Shown here: piece after piece, positions 19,001 through 26,879 of the stretch
Numbering within the stretch: position 1 is the stretch's first letter
Layout: the number at the start of each line of letters is the position of its first letter
From: Paraburkholderia bonniea
GTDB lineage: Bacteria > Pseudomonadota > Gammaproteobacteria > Burkholderiales > Burkholderiaceae
Length of the DNA stretch: 64,000 bases
Direction: 5' to 3'
Assembly: GCF_009455625.1 (NCBI RefSeq)
Contig: NZ_QPEQ01000002.1
Location: 682,001-746,000, forward strand
Notes under the pieces: model-generated
What the model saw: the letters and a program-made list of their open reading frames with translations, nothing else
Told to the model about the DNA's origin: nothing
The model's database searches: none
Made by a program: the position numbers and the translations under genes

Positions 19001-20526
19001 AATAGCGACTCGATCAGCGCATGCTGTTCAGTCGTGGTTTTTACTGCGGCCACCTGCCGGAGCAGCGTGCGCAGTGCCGCGCCCTCAGCCGTCTCCATAC
19101 TCGCCGCCTGCCACAGGTCGCGCACATTGCCCGCCCCGTTAATGTCTGGTAACGCAGTCACGTCGTCGCGTAACGCAATCGTCGTGTCGAATTTTTGGTG
19201 CAGCGTGTCCTGGCCAAACCATACTTCGAGCATTTCTCGTTCGGTATGTTTGCCATCCACGATCTGTATGAAGCTGCCTTTGCCGCGCACCATGTTGCCG
19301 TTTTCCAGCGTGCGGATGGTGCCGTCCTTGCTTAAGCGGATTTCGATGATGCCTGACTGGTCTAGTGTCAGCAGTTCGCCCTGCTGGGTCATGCCGTCGC
19401 TGTTGCCGTCGTGCCAGATTTTTAGTGAAGACCAGATCGCATCGTGGCGGTCGATCACGCCGTCTTTATTGCTGTCGTATTCGCGTAGCGCGTCGAAACC
19501 GTTGGCGGCGAGCATGCCGTTGGCGAGTTTGGTGAAGTTGCTGAAGAGTTCCGCGCCGGTGTCGATGGCGCCGTTGTTGTTGCGGTCAAGGACGAGAAAA
19601 CCGTCGCCGGTGGTGATCCAGCCGGTGTGGGTGCGGCTGCCTTCGCCTGAGAAATCGAAATGGGCGCTGGACTGGTCCACGCCGGTGGTGTGGATGCCGT
19701 CGCCGTTTAGATCAAGGATTAGCGGGTCGATCATGTCGCGCGACTGGGAGAATGAGCTGAAGAAGGCGCTGATGTCTTTGTAGAGCTTCGTTTGGGCAAA
19801 TGCGCTCCAGAGGGCTTCGGATAGTTCGGAGCCGTATTTGCCGCCGAAAATAGCGCCTCCAGCACCTGCCAGACCGATCAGGATTGCTAGCGGAGCGCCA
19901 CCGACCGTCATTCCAGCAACCGCACCAATAAAAGTGGCAGACGCGACCATAACGTTTGCAGCAAGCGACGCCCCTTGAATCGAGCCAGCCATCCCGCCAA
20001 ATGTGCCGACCACTTTGCTCCAGTCACCCGTATGTCTGGCCTGGTCTATCGCAATCCCTAACGTCATGACATCAACCAACTGGCTCGCTCGACCTAATGC
20101 CGCACGGGCCGCAGCTGCACGTGTCAGCGAAATCACCGATTCAGCATACTTCGCATACGCTCCGCTACCTCCACTATTCAGTCTCGCCATTCCTCCACGC
20201 ATTGATTCCGCTGTATACCGGAGTATTGTCCGGACCTTCTCCGATTTGGCCTGATTCGCTATTACAACAATCCTCTGCTGGTATTTCTCCATGGCAGATG
20301 CCATTTTTTGCCCAAGAGCGTCATATTCCATTTTTGCGACTATCTCCCCCCGGGTCACCCGCGATAGAACTTCATCCGCCCCACCACTAACAGAGTCCCA
20401 TATCGTACCCACGGTATCATTCCGCAGAAACTCAATAGCAGCCCTAATATCACTGTCAGAAACTAAAACTGGAGTGCGATTATTCGTATCCCCCGTCAAA
20501 AACGCCTCATCTGTTATCGCTGCCAT
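16075..20526 (-). CDS. Large RTX-type (hemolysin-type calcium-binding repeat) secreted protein
   Basis: 1483 residues, no Sec signal peptide. The N-terminal 170 residues are largely helical. Residues about 170-232 are Gly/Ala-rich and hydrophobic, suggesting membrane insertion. Residues 262-390 contain DLNGDGIHTTG, DRNNNGAIDTGAELF and DSNKDGVIDRHDA, calcium-loop segments seen in FrpC-like proteins. After about residue 690 come five clusters of GGxGxDxLxGG nonapeptides (for example GGAGNDRLYGGNGSDTYLFG), each followed by a hemolysin-related domain with DVLPEDVMVKRDG and FKFANGTIW. Such proteins leave by type I secretion with a C-terminal signal and fold on calcium. Shine-Dalgarno AAGGAGA precedes ATG 20526. 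Toxin, bacteriocin or surface protein are all possible; no enzymatic domain is recognised. Confidence 0.85.
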   Translation of the reverse strand: MAAITDEAFLTGDTNNRTPVLVSDSDIRAAIEFLRNDTVGTIWDSVSGGADEVLSRVTRGEIVAKMEYDALGQKMASAMEKYQQRIVVIANQAKSEKVRTILRYTAESMRGGMARLNSGGSGAYAKYAESVISLTRAAAARAALGRASQLVDVMTLGIAIDQARHTGDWSKVVGTFGGMAGSIQGASLAANVMVASATFIGAVAGMTVGGAPLAILIGLAGAGGAIFGGKYGSELSEALWSAFAQTKLYKDISAFFSSFSQSRDMIDPLILDLNGDGIHTTGVDQSSAHFDFSGEGSRTHTGWITTGDGFLVLDRNNNGAIDTGAELFSNFTKLANGMLAANGFDALREYDSNKDGVIDRHDAIWSSLKIWHDGNSDGMTQQGELLTLDQSGIIEIRLSKDGTIRTLENGNMVRGKGSFIQIVDGKHTEREMLEVWFGQDTLHQKFDTTIALRDDVTALPDINGAGNVRDLWQAASMETAEGAALRTLLRQVAAVKTTTEQHALIESLLKAWVATSSMTTTQAMEAAGQRRLVGENATREWAGRLTVLEKMAGTMLDARGDGVVILSPQRFRLIQRAWETLVHSVYVAVASQTTWKPYLDAIRYRFDANGRVSMDFSGMVALLQTASGRVGTIETALLMTELIRQHGEGWRANGFALEAHLQRYVAAHDSAALRAALAAVGVHYGAGDVEGGAGADLLLGIAGSTRLTGGAGDDLLLGTSGDEKLNGGTGSDQYFFGRNSGNDTINDEHDLYEDDVDVLNFDADVLPEDVMVKRDGYSNDLLVTIRGATNVLRIKDQLYQSGEKFIKAIEQFKFANGTIWSKDEVALMTLKSTSGNDVIYGFNGNDLMDGGAGDDRLYGGNGSDTYLFGRNSGNDTIFEDYDFSDRDKDVVQFDADVLPEDVTVKRDGSTDDLLVTIRGSANVLHISEQLRQLGQTFYKAIEQFKFANGTIWSKDEIALMTLQGTSGDDLLIGFNGDDLMDGGAGNDRLYGGNGSDTYLFGRNSGNDVIGEEYDFDKRYNDVVQFDTDVLPEDVMVKRDGESNDLLVTIKGATNVLRIKDQLQQHREEFIKAIEQFKFANGTTWSKDEVALMTLQGTSGDDLLIGFNGDDLMDGGAGNDRLYGGNGSDTYLFGRNSGNDVIGEEYDFDKRYNDVVQFDTDVLPEDVMVKRDGESKDLLITIKGATNVLRIKDQLDQHREEFIKAIEQFKFANGTTWSKNEVALMTLKSTPGDDLLIGFNGDDTLDGGSGTNTLAGGAGNDTYLHGRRSGHNTIEEGYDFDKRYIDVVRFDADIRPQDLTVSRELYTSNIVIKIDGSHTELRIIDQLVQHNDEYVKGIEQFVFADGTIWDKQTIAEKSARTPQIRSLMGWAAGENAHLHDPIGHMWKKYYAAGGKRAGEESFYADGTAPLPWSSRKSPGIAEAAADALPKSPVLPAYSKIERDAEAMYQGLLRAYATPSAATTTREQPRETAFFAPPLIASNIS
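16450..18312 (-). repeat. Tandem 396-bp modules in the RTX gene
   Basis: The plus-strand word GTTGCCCGAGTT recurs at 17113, 17509, 17905 and, slightly changed, 18301: exactly 396 bases (132 codons) apart. A more diverged unit is at 16714. The units around 16714-17509 are nearly identical at DNA level over most of their length, while the outer units have drifted. Each unit encodes one calcium-repeat cluster plus one hemolysin-related domain. Confidence 0.93.
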
Positions 20527-21056
20527 ATGTATCTCCTTACATGATATTCAACTGCAAAAAAGAACGAAGCGGACATTATTAAATTAAGATAGAATGTACC
20601 GCCCGCTATCGCCGCCAGATAAATCCTCGATTCCGTCATTAATCTAAACAGCCAATAAATTGGTTTATTTTCACCATCCCTCCCAAAAATAAACCCCGCG
20701 AATATAATTGTTAAAATAATTCCCGACCATCTCGCCTTCGGAATAAACCGGCGAACCCGCGCTTTCATCTCCAAATTAACCATGGCAGTCAGATAAATAA
20801 CCCACCCACTCGCCCACCCCAACCAAAATGCACCACCATAGCTAACAAGCAGTGCAAATGGAAACGATGTTCGTCTTGAATATTCCTCAATTCGAGGAAA
20901 CATCAATCCCATTTCCGATAGCCAACTCGCCACACTGTTATCTGGAATTGCATCAGGAAAAAGCATTGCCGCCACAACAATTAAAAACACTAAAAACCAA
21001 CTCATTCTCAAAAGCATCACCCTACAAAACTCGAGGGGCTTCTCCCTTATTTTCAT
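20514..21056 (-). CDS. Membrane protein of unknown function overlapping the RTX gene start
   Basis: 180 residues if begun at ATG 21056 (MKIREKPLEF); the frame is open to a TTG at 21134, and the start is uncertain because neither has a strong Shine-Dalgarno. Four hydrophobic segments are visible: MSWFLVFLIVVAAMLF, FALLVSYGGAFWLGWASG, IILTIIFAGFIFG and YLAAIAGGTFYLNLIMSASF, so it is an inner-membrane protein. The stop codon (20514-20516) lies inside the RTX coding sequence, a 13-base overlap that implies translational coupling. It is AT-rich compared with the chromosome. I do not recognise a family. A role as immunity or accessory factor for the RTX protein is inference from the overlap alone. 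Confidence 0.65.
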   Translation of the reverse strand: MKIREKPLEFCRVMLLRMSWFLVFLIVVAAMLFPDAIPDNSVASWLSEMGLMFPRIEEYSRRTSFPFALLVSYGGAFWLGWASGWVIYLTAMVNLEMKARVRRFIPKARWSGIILTIIFAGFIFGRDGENKPIYWLFRLMTESRIYLAAIAGGTFYLNLIMSASFFFAVEYHVRRYIWQR

Positions 21057-21355
21057 TAGCTCACTGAATTTCACAAAACACCTCACCAGAACATGAAAAC
21101 ACCACCCCCAACAAGATGATTTTTCAATCACCAAAGATCAGGCTATCCGAAAAATAATCCTATCACTCGACAGCACATTTATTTGATGCGCGCAAAAGCC
21201 CTCACGCGCAGCGAGACTAATCATTACAAAATTTATTCAATATGATTCCACATTATTACACAGAAGATTTATTTTTCAATAGCCCACTTGAAATTTGACA
21301 CATTTTCACATTGTCCATTTTTTATAATATTTTCCAGCCTCACCAACCCCATGAT
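21057..21355. other. AT-rich gap with a possible 27-codon reading frame
   Basis: Clearly lower GC than the surroundings. On the minus strand an open frame from ATG about 21350 down to TAA near 21268 reads MGLVRLENIIKNGQCENVSN and continues about 7 residues; it is in the same frame as the small ORF ending at 21356, separated by one stop codon and one ATC codon. The rest of the gap shows nothing I can support. Confidence 0.4.
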
Positions 21356-21508
21356 TTAATTCATTAAACACATCTCAATATTGGCAAACATATGAGTTCC
21401 CGTATAAATATAATTAGAATCTTTATATGCCATACGATGCACCAAATACTCATTTGGCATAGAACCAAGAATAACTCTTCGCCTCCAGCCCCAAAAAAAT
21501 CGTGGCAT
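21356..21508 (-). CDS. Small hypothetical protein (50 aa)
   Basis: ATG 21508 to TAA 21356-21358, 50 codons, with AAGAG about nine bases upstream. The product starts MPRFFWGWRRRVILGSMPNE and ends ANIEMCLMN; composition is protein-like rather than random. The frame resumes after the stop with about 27 further sense codons, so this may be the 5' part of an interrupted gene of about 80 codons. It lies 34 bases downstream of the truncated RTX copy and upstream of the membrane-protein gene, all on the minus strand. No family recognised. Confidence 0.4.
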   Translation of the reverse strand: MPRFFWGWRRRVILGSMPNEYLVHRMAYKDSNYIYTGTHMFANIEMCLMN

Positions 21509-21542
21509 CGCCTAATCTCTTACCGCTCACATCCAGACACAG

Positions 21543-22220
21543 TTACCAATTGATTAATAGCGTCGACTTTTTCCAGGCCGTGCCGTTGGCGAACTTGAAC
21601 TGCTCGACAGCTTTGTAGAACGTGTCAAACCGGTAGCGGATCGTGTCCAGATACGGCTTCCACGTCGTCTGCGATGCGACTGCCACGTACACCGAGTGCA
21701 TCAGCGTCTCCCATGCCCGCTGGATCTGCCGGAAACGCTCGATGCTCAGTACCACGCCACCACCATGGCGCGCGTCCAGCATCGTGCCCGCCATCTTTTC
21801 CAGCACCGTCAGACGGCCTGCCCATTCTCGCGTAGCGTTTTCACCCACCAGCCGGCGCTGGCCAGCAGCTTCCATCGCTTGCGTGGTCGTCATGCTTGAC
21901 GTCGCCACCCATGCCTTCAATAGCGACTCGATCAGCGCATGCTGTTCAGTCGTGGTTTTTACTGCGGCCACCTGCCGGAGCAGCGTGCGCAGTGCCGCGC
22001 CCTCAGCCGTCTCCATACTCGCCGCCTGCCACAGGTCGCGCACATTGCCCGCCCCGTTGATGTCTGGTAACGCAGTCACGTCGCCGCGTAACGCAATCGT
22101 CGTGTCGAACTTTTGATGCAGCGTGTCCTGGCCAAACCATACTTCGAGCATTTCTCGTTCGGTATGTTTGCCATCCACGATCTGTATGAAGCTGCCTTTG
22201 CCGCGCACCATGTTGCCGTT
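21543..22220 (-). pseudogene. Rearranged partial copy of the RTX gene
   Basis: Bases about 21626-22220 are nearly identical to 18707-19304 inside the intact RTX gene (central region from MVRGKGSFIQ to YRFD). At about 21624 the copy jumps to sequence matching about 17660-17724 of the intact gene (FYKAVEQFKFANGTAW), skipping about 1 kb, then ends at TAA 21543. At 22220 similarity stops abruptly, and a 23-base stretch near 22240-22263 again resembles RTX sequence around 19790. A 222-residue frame from ATG 22211 is open but lacks a Shine-Dalgarno, N-terminus, calcium repeats and C-terminal signal. It is most simply a deletion derivative of a tandem duplicate. Confidence 0.82.
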
Positions 22221-23111
22221 TAAATTAAATCAAAGATCAGGGCTTCGTTTTGGCGAATGCGCTCCGGCAACTCGCCCACTGAACGCGTGCTGTTGCAGGT
22301 AGAAAAAACGTGCTGCTCGCTAAATATCATCCAGCGTTTCCACGCACGTCATTTGTTACCACTTAAATATTTCCCCGCTTGAAATCGCTCTTTGAATTGC
22401 CGGACAAATTTCACCAAATGATGCTAAACCACACGATAAATATTAATTACCCCCGTTCACATCGTTAATAACTTCGACAGGTGCGAGATACGGGATACAA
22501 GCGCAAAAAATACAACACAGCTCCACCGCAAAAATCTTCCAAACAGCGCTCCCCACCGATCCATGAAAATGGTGGCCCTTACATACCAATCAATTTCTAC
22601 AAACCCTTAAAACCAGCCGCAATAGCCTGGGGTTTGCAGGTAACGCCGCGGTTCGCGGGCGTAATCAATGCCTCAACATCTAGCATGTCGCCGCGTTTTT
22701 CGCGTAAACAAATAAATGCCAAAATCCCCCATAACCAAAAATATTTAATGCAACTCCTTAGCAACTCTTCCAGCATAAAATTACTCAATAACAACAACAC
22801 TGACCACAACCAGCGCAACGACAAATAAACCACCTAATGCCGACACAAAAATCGACTTTACTTTTTTCGCATCTATTTTTTCCAAAAGAAAATATCTTGA
22901 TCAAACAAAAACCAACTCCTCAACCAATTACGCCAAAAAAACCAGACAAAAATCCACTTTCCCCCAAGAAGTAAGCCAGTACCTCCCCTGCATTTAAATC
23001 ATCGACGAAACATCCAGAGCCCTCAGCACAGGCCGCGTACATGCCCCACCCCAAACACACCGGCGGCAACATCCCCCGCCAGTGCTTCAAGCTCAATCCA
23101 CTCACCAGCCC
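22221..23111. other. AT-rich degraded region with small ORF fragments
   Basis: Nearly 900 bases of markedly AT-rich DNA between the RTX remnant and the lactonase gene. Minus-strand frames with protein-like stretches are present: 22920-23105 (61 codons, ending GFLSGFFGVIG), 22781-22885 (TTG start, 34 codons, one clear membrane helix SIFVSALGGLFVVALVVVSV), and 22597-22833 (GTG start, 78 codons, two hydrophobic stretches). They overlap in different frames and look like pieces of one or two small membrane-protein genes broken by frameshifts. Nothing is recognisable at 22262-22596. Confidence 0.55.
22781..22885 (-). pseudogene. Small one-helix membrane peptide or C-terminal gene fragment (34 codons)
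   Basis: The frame reads (TTG)EKIDAKKVKSIFVSALGG, then a run of Val/Leu/Ala, ending VVIE and TAA at 22781-22783. It has a charged N-terminal third followed by one strong transmembrane helix. Upstream, the frame is open only to a TGA six codons earlier, while a neighbouring frame carries FFGVIG, another helix-like stretch. It therefore looks like the 3' end of a small two-helix membrane gene that has been frameshifted. Family not recognised. Confidence 0.35.
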
Positions 23112-24398
23112 TTAACCCGGCGCAACCAGCTTGAAATCAACCGGCGAGCCAATCTCGATCCGTTTTGGTTCAGGCTCCAGCAAGCCGCTTTGCTGATTCC
23201 GCCTAAACACATAAGCGTTATCGCTGCCTTGATTGCCAACGATCAGCCACTGCCCGCTCGGGTCGATCACAAATTCGCGCGGCGAAATTCCAAGGCTCGA
23301 CTGACGGCCCACCAAGCGCAATTGGCCATTGGTGGCATCAACCGCGAAGATCACGATTTCGTTCGCATCGCCTCGATTGCTGACATAAAGAAAGCGTCCA
23401 TCCGGTGCCAGATGAAGCGCCGACGCACCCACCTGGCCTTTAAAACCAGGCGCTGTCAGCGGCAGCGTTTGCAGTTGCGTTAGCTTGCCGTCGCTATAGC
23501 GGAAGGTGCTCACCGTCGCGGCCAGTTCGTTTGTCAGATAACCGTACTGCCCGTCTGCACTGAACACCAGATGACGTGGACCAGAACCTTTCGGCAACAC
23601 GGTGTATCGCGTCCCGGTTGGGCCAAACAGGCCTCGGCTGCCATCCGGTGTGTAACGGTAGGAATAGATTTTGTCCGCGCCCAAATCTTGCACAAACAGA
23701 TACTGGCCGTCTGGCGAAAACACGGTCGAATGCACGTGCGCGTTATCCTGGCGGCCACGCACCGGGCCGCCTCCTTCGTGATGCACCGTCAACACAGCCG
23801 CGCCAAGCTGGCCATCCGCCTGCAATGGAAACACGCTAAAACTGCCACCTGGATCGGCTGCCACGGAGTAATTCGCGCTCAACAGATATTTGCCATCGGG
23901 TGACAGGCTGAGGTAACACGGGTCGTTGCCTTCGGCTGAAACCCGGTTCAGAAACGTTAGTTCCCCGCTAGCGGCATCGAAGCGAAACGCGCTAACCCCT
24001 CCTCGCTGACTAGCTGGGCCGTTGTCGCCAGGCAGCTCGTTGACTGCATACACATAACGCTTGTCATGGCTCACCACTAGAAACGATGGATTAACCGTTT
24101 GCGCAACCGACATGCGCGTCGCGTCCCCCGTATTCGTGTCGAAACGATAAACATAGAGCCCTTCGCTCTTGCCGCCGGTGTAAGTCCCGACCAGCATGTC
24201 GTAGACGCCCGCCGTCGCCGCAGCTGGGGTGGCCGCGGTTGACGAGGCATTTTGCTGCGCCTGAACCGACAACGCGGCCAGCGACACCATCAACACCAAA
24301 CCTTTGGTTAGCGGACGCGTGAAGCGCCGGGAAATAGCAGCAGACTGAACAGCAAATGCACGCGCGAAACTAGCGCTAGCTTGGTCACGACAAGGCAT
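23112..24398 (-). CDS. Exported lactonase-family seven-bladed beta-propeller protein
   Basis: 428 residues. After a cationic N-terminus, residues about 33-47 form a signal-type helix ending SVQAQQ, so export is likely. The remainder follows the YbhE/6-phosphogluconolactonase propeller pattern: LVGTYTGGKSEGLYVYRFD, VNPSFLVVSHDKRYVYAVNE, repeated PDGKYLLSANY/PDGQYLFVQDLG blades, and SPREFVIDPSGQWLIVGNQ near the end. The cytosolic enzyme Pgl hydrolyses 6-phosphogluconolactone; exported relatives have uncertain substrates. GGAG precedes ATG 24398. It separates the two accessory blocks but itself has chromosome-like composition. Confidence 0.85.
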   Translation of the reverse strand: MPCRDQASASFARAFAVQSAAISRRFTRPLTKGLVLMVSLAALSVQAQQNASSTAATPAAATAGVYDMLVGTYTGGKSEGLYVYRFDTNTGDATRMSVAQTVNPSFLVVSHDKRYVYAVNELPGDNGPASQRGGVSAFRFDAASGELTFLNRVSAEGNDPCYLSLSPDGKYLLSANYSVAADPGGSFSVFPLQADGQLGAAVLTVHHEGGGPVRGRQDNAHVHSTVFSPDGQYLFVQDLGADKIYSYRYTPDGSRGLFGPTGTRYTVLPKGSGPRHLVFSADGQYGYLTNELAATVSTFRYSDGKLTQLQTLPLTAPGFKGQVGASALHLAPDGRFLYVSNRGDANEIVIFAVDATNGQLRLVGRQSSLGISPREFVIDPSGQWLIVGNQGSDNAYVFRRNQQSGLLEPEPKRIEIGSPVDFKLVAPG

Positions 24399-24656
24399 AG
24401 AGGTCTCCGGTGTACGGCTTGGGGGAAGAGGATGGGCACCAGATGGCGCAGCGGCGATGCAACTGGCATAAGCGGTTGCTGTCGAGCCTGCATCCAGGCT
24501 GCGGCCAGTATAAGAGCCTTGCCTGGCAGCTTGACGATCAGCATTGCGCGGCCCTGCCCTAGCTCCGCACTCAAACCCTATGCGGGCAATCTGCTAGCGC
24601 AGCCTGGGCGACAGGGCTTATCCTTGTCGCCGTTCATACTTTTTAATGGAGTCTCT

Positions 24657-24809
24657 ATGACCGCTACCTTTGGCCTCGCCCCCCTGGTTTCCCTGATCGC
24701 AGGCGTTCTGATCCTCGTCATGCCGCGTCTGCTCAATTACATCGTGGCGCTGTATCTCATCATCATTGGCGTCATTGGCATCTTCGGTATGGGTACCACG
24801 CACTTCTAA
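24657..24809 (+). CDS. DUF3096 small membrane protein
   Basis: 50 residues, beginning MTATFGLAPLVSLIAGVLIL, with two hydrophobic helices (about 6-24 and 28-46) joined by a short basic turn (MPRLLN). It matches the DUF3096 pattern of tiny inner-membrane proteins. ATG 24657 is supported by TGGAG seven bases upstream; a longer open frame from 24381 is excluded by this signal and by family length. Function unknown. It is followed by the GH15 gene 157 bases downstream. Confidence 0.85.
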   Translation: MTATFGLAPLVSLIAGVLILVMPRLLNYIVALYLIIIGVIGIFGMGTTHF

Positions 24810-24966
24810 GCATCATGCCGGGCAAGTTGTGGGCCGCCGTCGCTGCATCAGCCCCCACCTGCCCGGCTCGCGTCTTGAGCGCTCTCGCTGAACCCAGCGT
24901 CCGCTGGCGTTTGCCTCCTCTCCCGCTGCTTATTCACGGCCCCAAGGCCCCACGCCCCCACGCTCC

Positions 24967-26775
24967 ATGCCCGCACTTATTGAAGACTACGCCCTCGTCG
25001 GCGATGGCCACACCGCCGCACTCATCTCCCGTGACGGCTCCGTTGACTGGCTTTGCTGGCCTCGCTTCGACTCTGGCGCGTGTTTTGCCGCGCTGCTCGG
25101 CACGGAAGCTAACGGCTGCTGGCGTATCGCCCCGATATGCGACACGCCTCCGGTCATCACGCGTCGTTATCGTGGCGAGACGCTCGTGCTCGAAACTGAC
25201 TTCGATACACCCGAAGGCGCGGTCACGATCATCGACTTCATGCCGCGTGGCAACGGCTGGTCTGAACTGGTGCGGATCGTCGTCGGCCGTCGCGGCACTG
25301 TGCGCATGAAAATGGAACTGGTGCTGCGTTTCGATTACGGTTTTTCGATCCCGTGGGTCAGCAAGCTGACGCATGAAAACGGCATCAAGGCGATTGCCGG
25401 CCCCGATGCTGTCGTGCTGCGCACCCCGGTCGAGCTGCATGGCGAGAACATGCGGACGGTGGCCGAATTCACGGTGTCGGTGGACGAGCGCGTGCCGTTC
25501 TCGCTCGCCTACGCCGCATCGCATCTGCGTGTACCTCCGCCGCGCGATCCGTTTACCGCCCTCGCCCGCACCGAAAATTTCTGGCTCGAATGGTCTGCGC
25601 GCAGCACGGTAGATGGCAAATGGGCCAAACAAATCCGCCGTTCACTCATCACGCTCAAAGCGCTGGCGTATGAGCCGACCGGCGGCATCGTCGCCGCGCC
25701 CACCACCTCGCTCCCTGAACATCTCGGCGGCACACGCAATTGGGACTACCGCTACTGCTGGCTGCGTGACGCGACCATCACGCTGTTAGCGATGATGCGC
25801 GGCGGCCATTACGACGAAGCCCGCGCGTGGCGCTCGTGGCTCGCACGTGTCACGGCGGGGGCTCCTGAGCAGTTGCAGATCATGTATGGCATTGCGGGCG
25901 AGCGCCGCTTGCCAGAATTCGAAATCGAGTGGCTGCCAGGCTATGAAAATTCCAGCCCGGTGCGCATCGGCAATAACGCGGTGGGGCAGTTGCAACTCGA
26001 TGTATATGGCGAAGTGATGAACGCGCTTCATCTCGCGCGCGTCGGGGGCCTGCAAGCTGATGAAACCTCATGGAATGTGCAATGCACGATTCTTCAGCAT
26101 CTCGAAACAATCTGGGAGCAACCGGACGAAGGCATCTGGGAAACCCGTGGCGGACGCCAGCATTTCACGTTCTCGAAGGTGATGGCCTGGGTCGCGTTTG
26201 ACCGTGCGATTCAGTCAGCCGAGCGCTTCGATTTGCCAGGGCCGGTTGAACACTGGCGCACGTTGCGTGCCCGCATCCATGCAGATGTCTGTGCCAAAAG
26301 CTGGAATCCGCAACTGAACGCTTTCGCCCAAACCTACGGCGGCAGCGATCTGGACGCTAGCGTGCTGCTGCTGCCGCTGCTGGGCTTTTTGCCGCCGACC
26401 GATCCACGAATCAAAGGCACCGTAACGGCCATTGAGCGCGACCTGACCCATGATGGTTTTGTGATGCGTTATCGCACCACTGAATTCAACGATGGCCTGC
26501 CGCCAGGCGAAGGCACGTTTCTCGCATGCAGCTTCTGGATGGTGGACAACCTGGCGCTGCAAGGCCGGGTAGAAGAAGCGCGAACGATGTACGAACGCCT
26601 GCTGGCGCTGGCCAACGACGTCGGCTTACTCGCGGAAGAATACGATCCGGCGGCTGGCCGCCTGGTCGGCAACTTTCCGCAGGCGTTTTCACATGTGGCG
26701 CTGGTGCATACCGGGCTCAACCTGATGCGGCATGAACAGGGGATCGCTCAGGCGGCAGGGCAGCCTGGGGGATGA
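24967..26775 (+). CDS. Glycoside hydrolase family 15 protein (glucoamylase/trehalase-like)
   Basis: 602 residues. The N-terminal beta-sandwich domain starts MPALIEDYALVGDGHTAALI and contains GSVDWLCWPRFDS, a signature of bacterial GH15-like proteins. The (alpha/alpha)6 barrel begins near residue 230 and contains NWDYRYCWLRDATIT, the substrate-binding segment. GLLAEEYDP near residue 560 holds the C-terminal catalytic Glu. No signal peptide, so cytosolic. Related proteins act on alpha-glucans or trehalose; the substrate here cannot be decided from sequence. Length is normal for the group. Confidence 0.88.
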   Translation: MPALIEDYALVGDGHTAALISRDGSVDWLCWPRFDSGACFAALLGTEANGCWRIAPICDTPPVITRRYRGETLVLETDFDTPEGAVTIIDFMPRGNGWSELVRIVVGRRGTVRMKMELVLRFDYGFSIPWVSKLTHENGIKAIAGPDAVVLRTPVELHGENMRTVAEFTVSVDERVPFSLAYAASHLRVPPPRDPFTALARTENFWLEWSARSTVDGKWAKQIRRSLITLKALAYEPTGGIVAAPTTSLPEHLGGTRNWDYRYCWLRDATITLLAMMRGGHYDEARAWRSWLARVTAGAPEQLQIMYGIAGERRLPEFEIEWLPGYENSSPVRIGNNAVGQLQLDVYGEVMNALHLARVGGLQADETSWNVQCTILQHLETIWEQPDEGIWETRGGRQHFTFSKVMAWVAFDRAIQSAERFDLPGPVEHWRTLRARIHADVCAKSWNPQLNAFAQTYGGSDLDASVLLLPLLGFLPPTDPRIKGTVTAIERDLTHDGFVMRYRTTEFNDGLPPGEGTFLACSFWMVDNLALQGRVEEARTMYERLLALANDVGLLAEEYDPAAGRLVGNFPQAFSHVALVHTGLNLMRHEQGIAQAAGQPGG

Positions 26776-26879
26776 GTGAGTTAGAACAACCAGGCGCGAG
26801 CCGCTTCCGCTAGCGGTTTAACGTGACTTGCTGCTCGCTATCAGACAGGCCAACCACGGTTGTATCGGGGCTGGCCTAG

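Noticed and set aside
18866..19783. Plus-strand ORF (305 codons) in the RTX gene
   Set aside because: Ser-rich antisense frame created by the Gly/Asp-rich coding strand; no independent evidence.
16075..20526. RTX protein as cargo of the C39 exporter at 31119
   Set aside because: The protein has no double-glycine leader, and the exporter keeps the catalytic Cys typical of leader-processing transporters. Not excluded, but unsupported.
24934..25632. Minus-strand ORF (232 codons) in the GH15 gene
   Set aside because: Antisense shadow, His/Arg-rich and with no Shine-Dalgarno; the plus strand has clear GH15 motifs.
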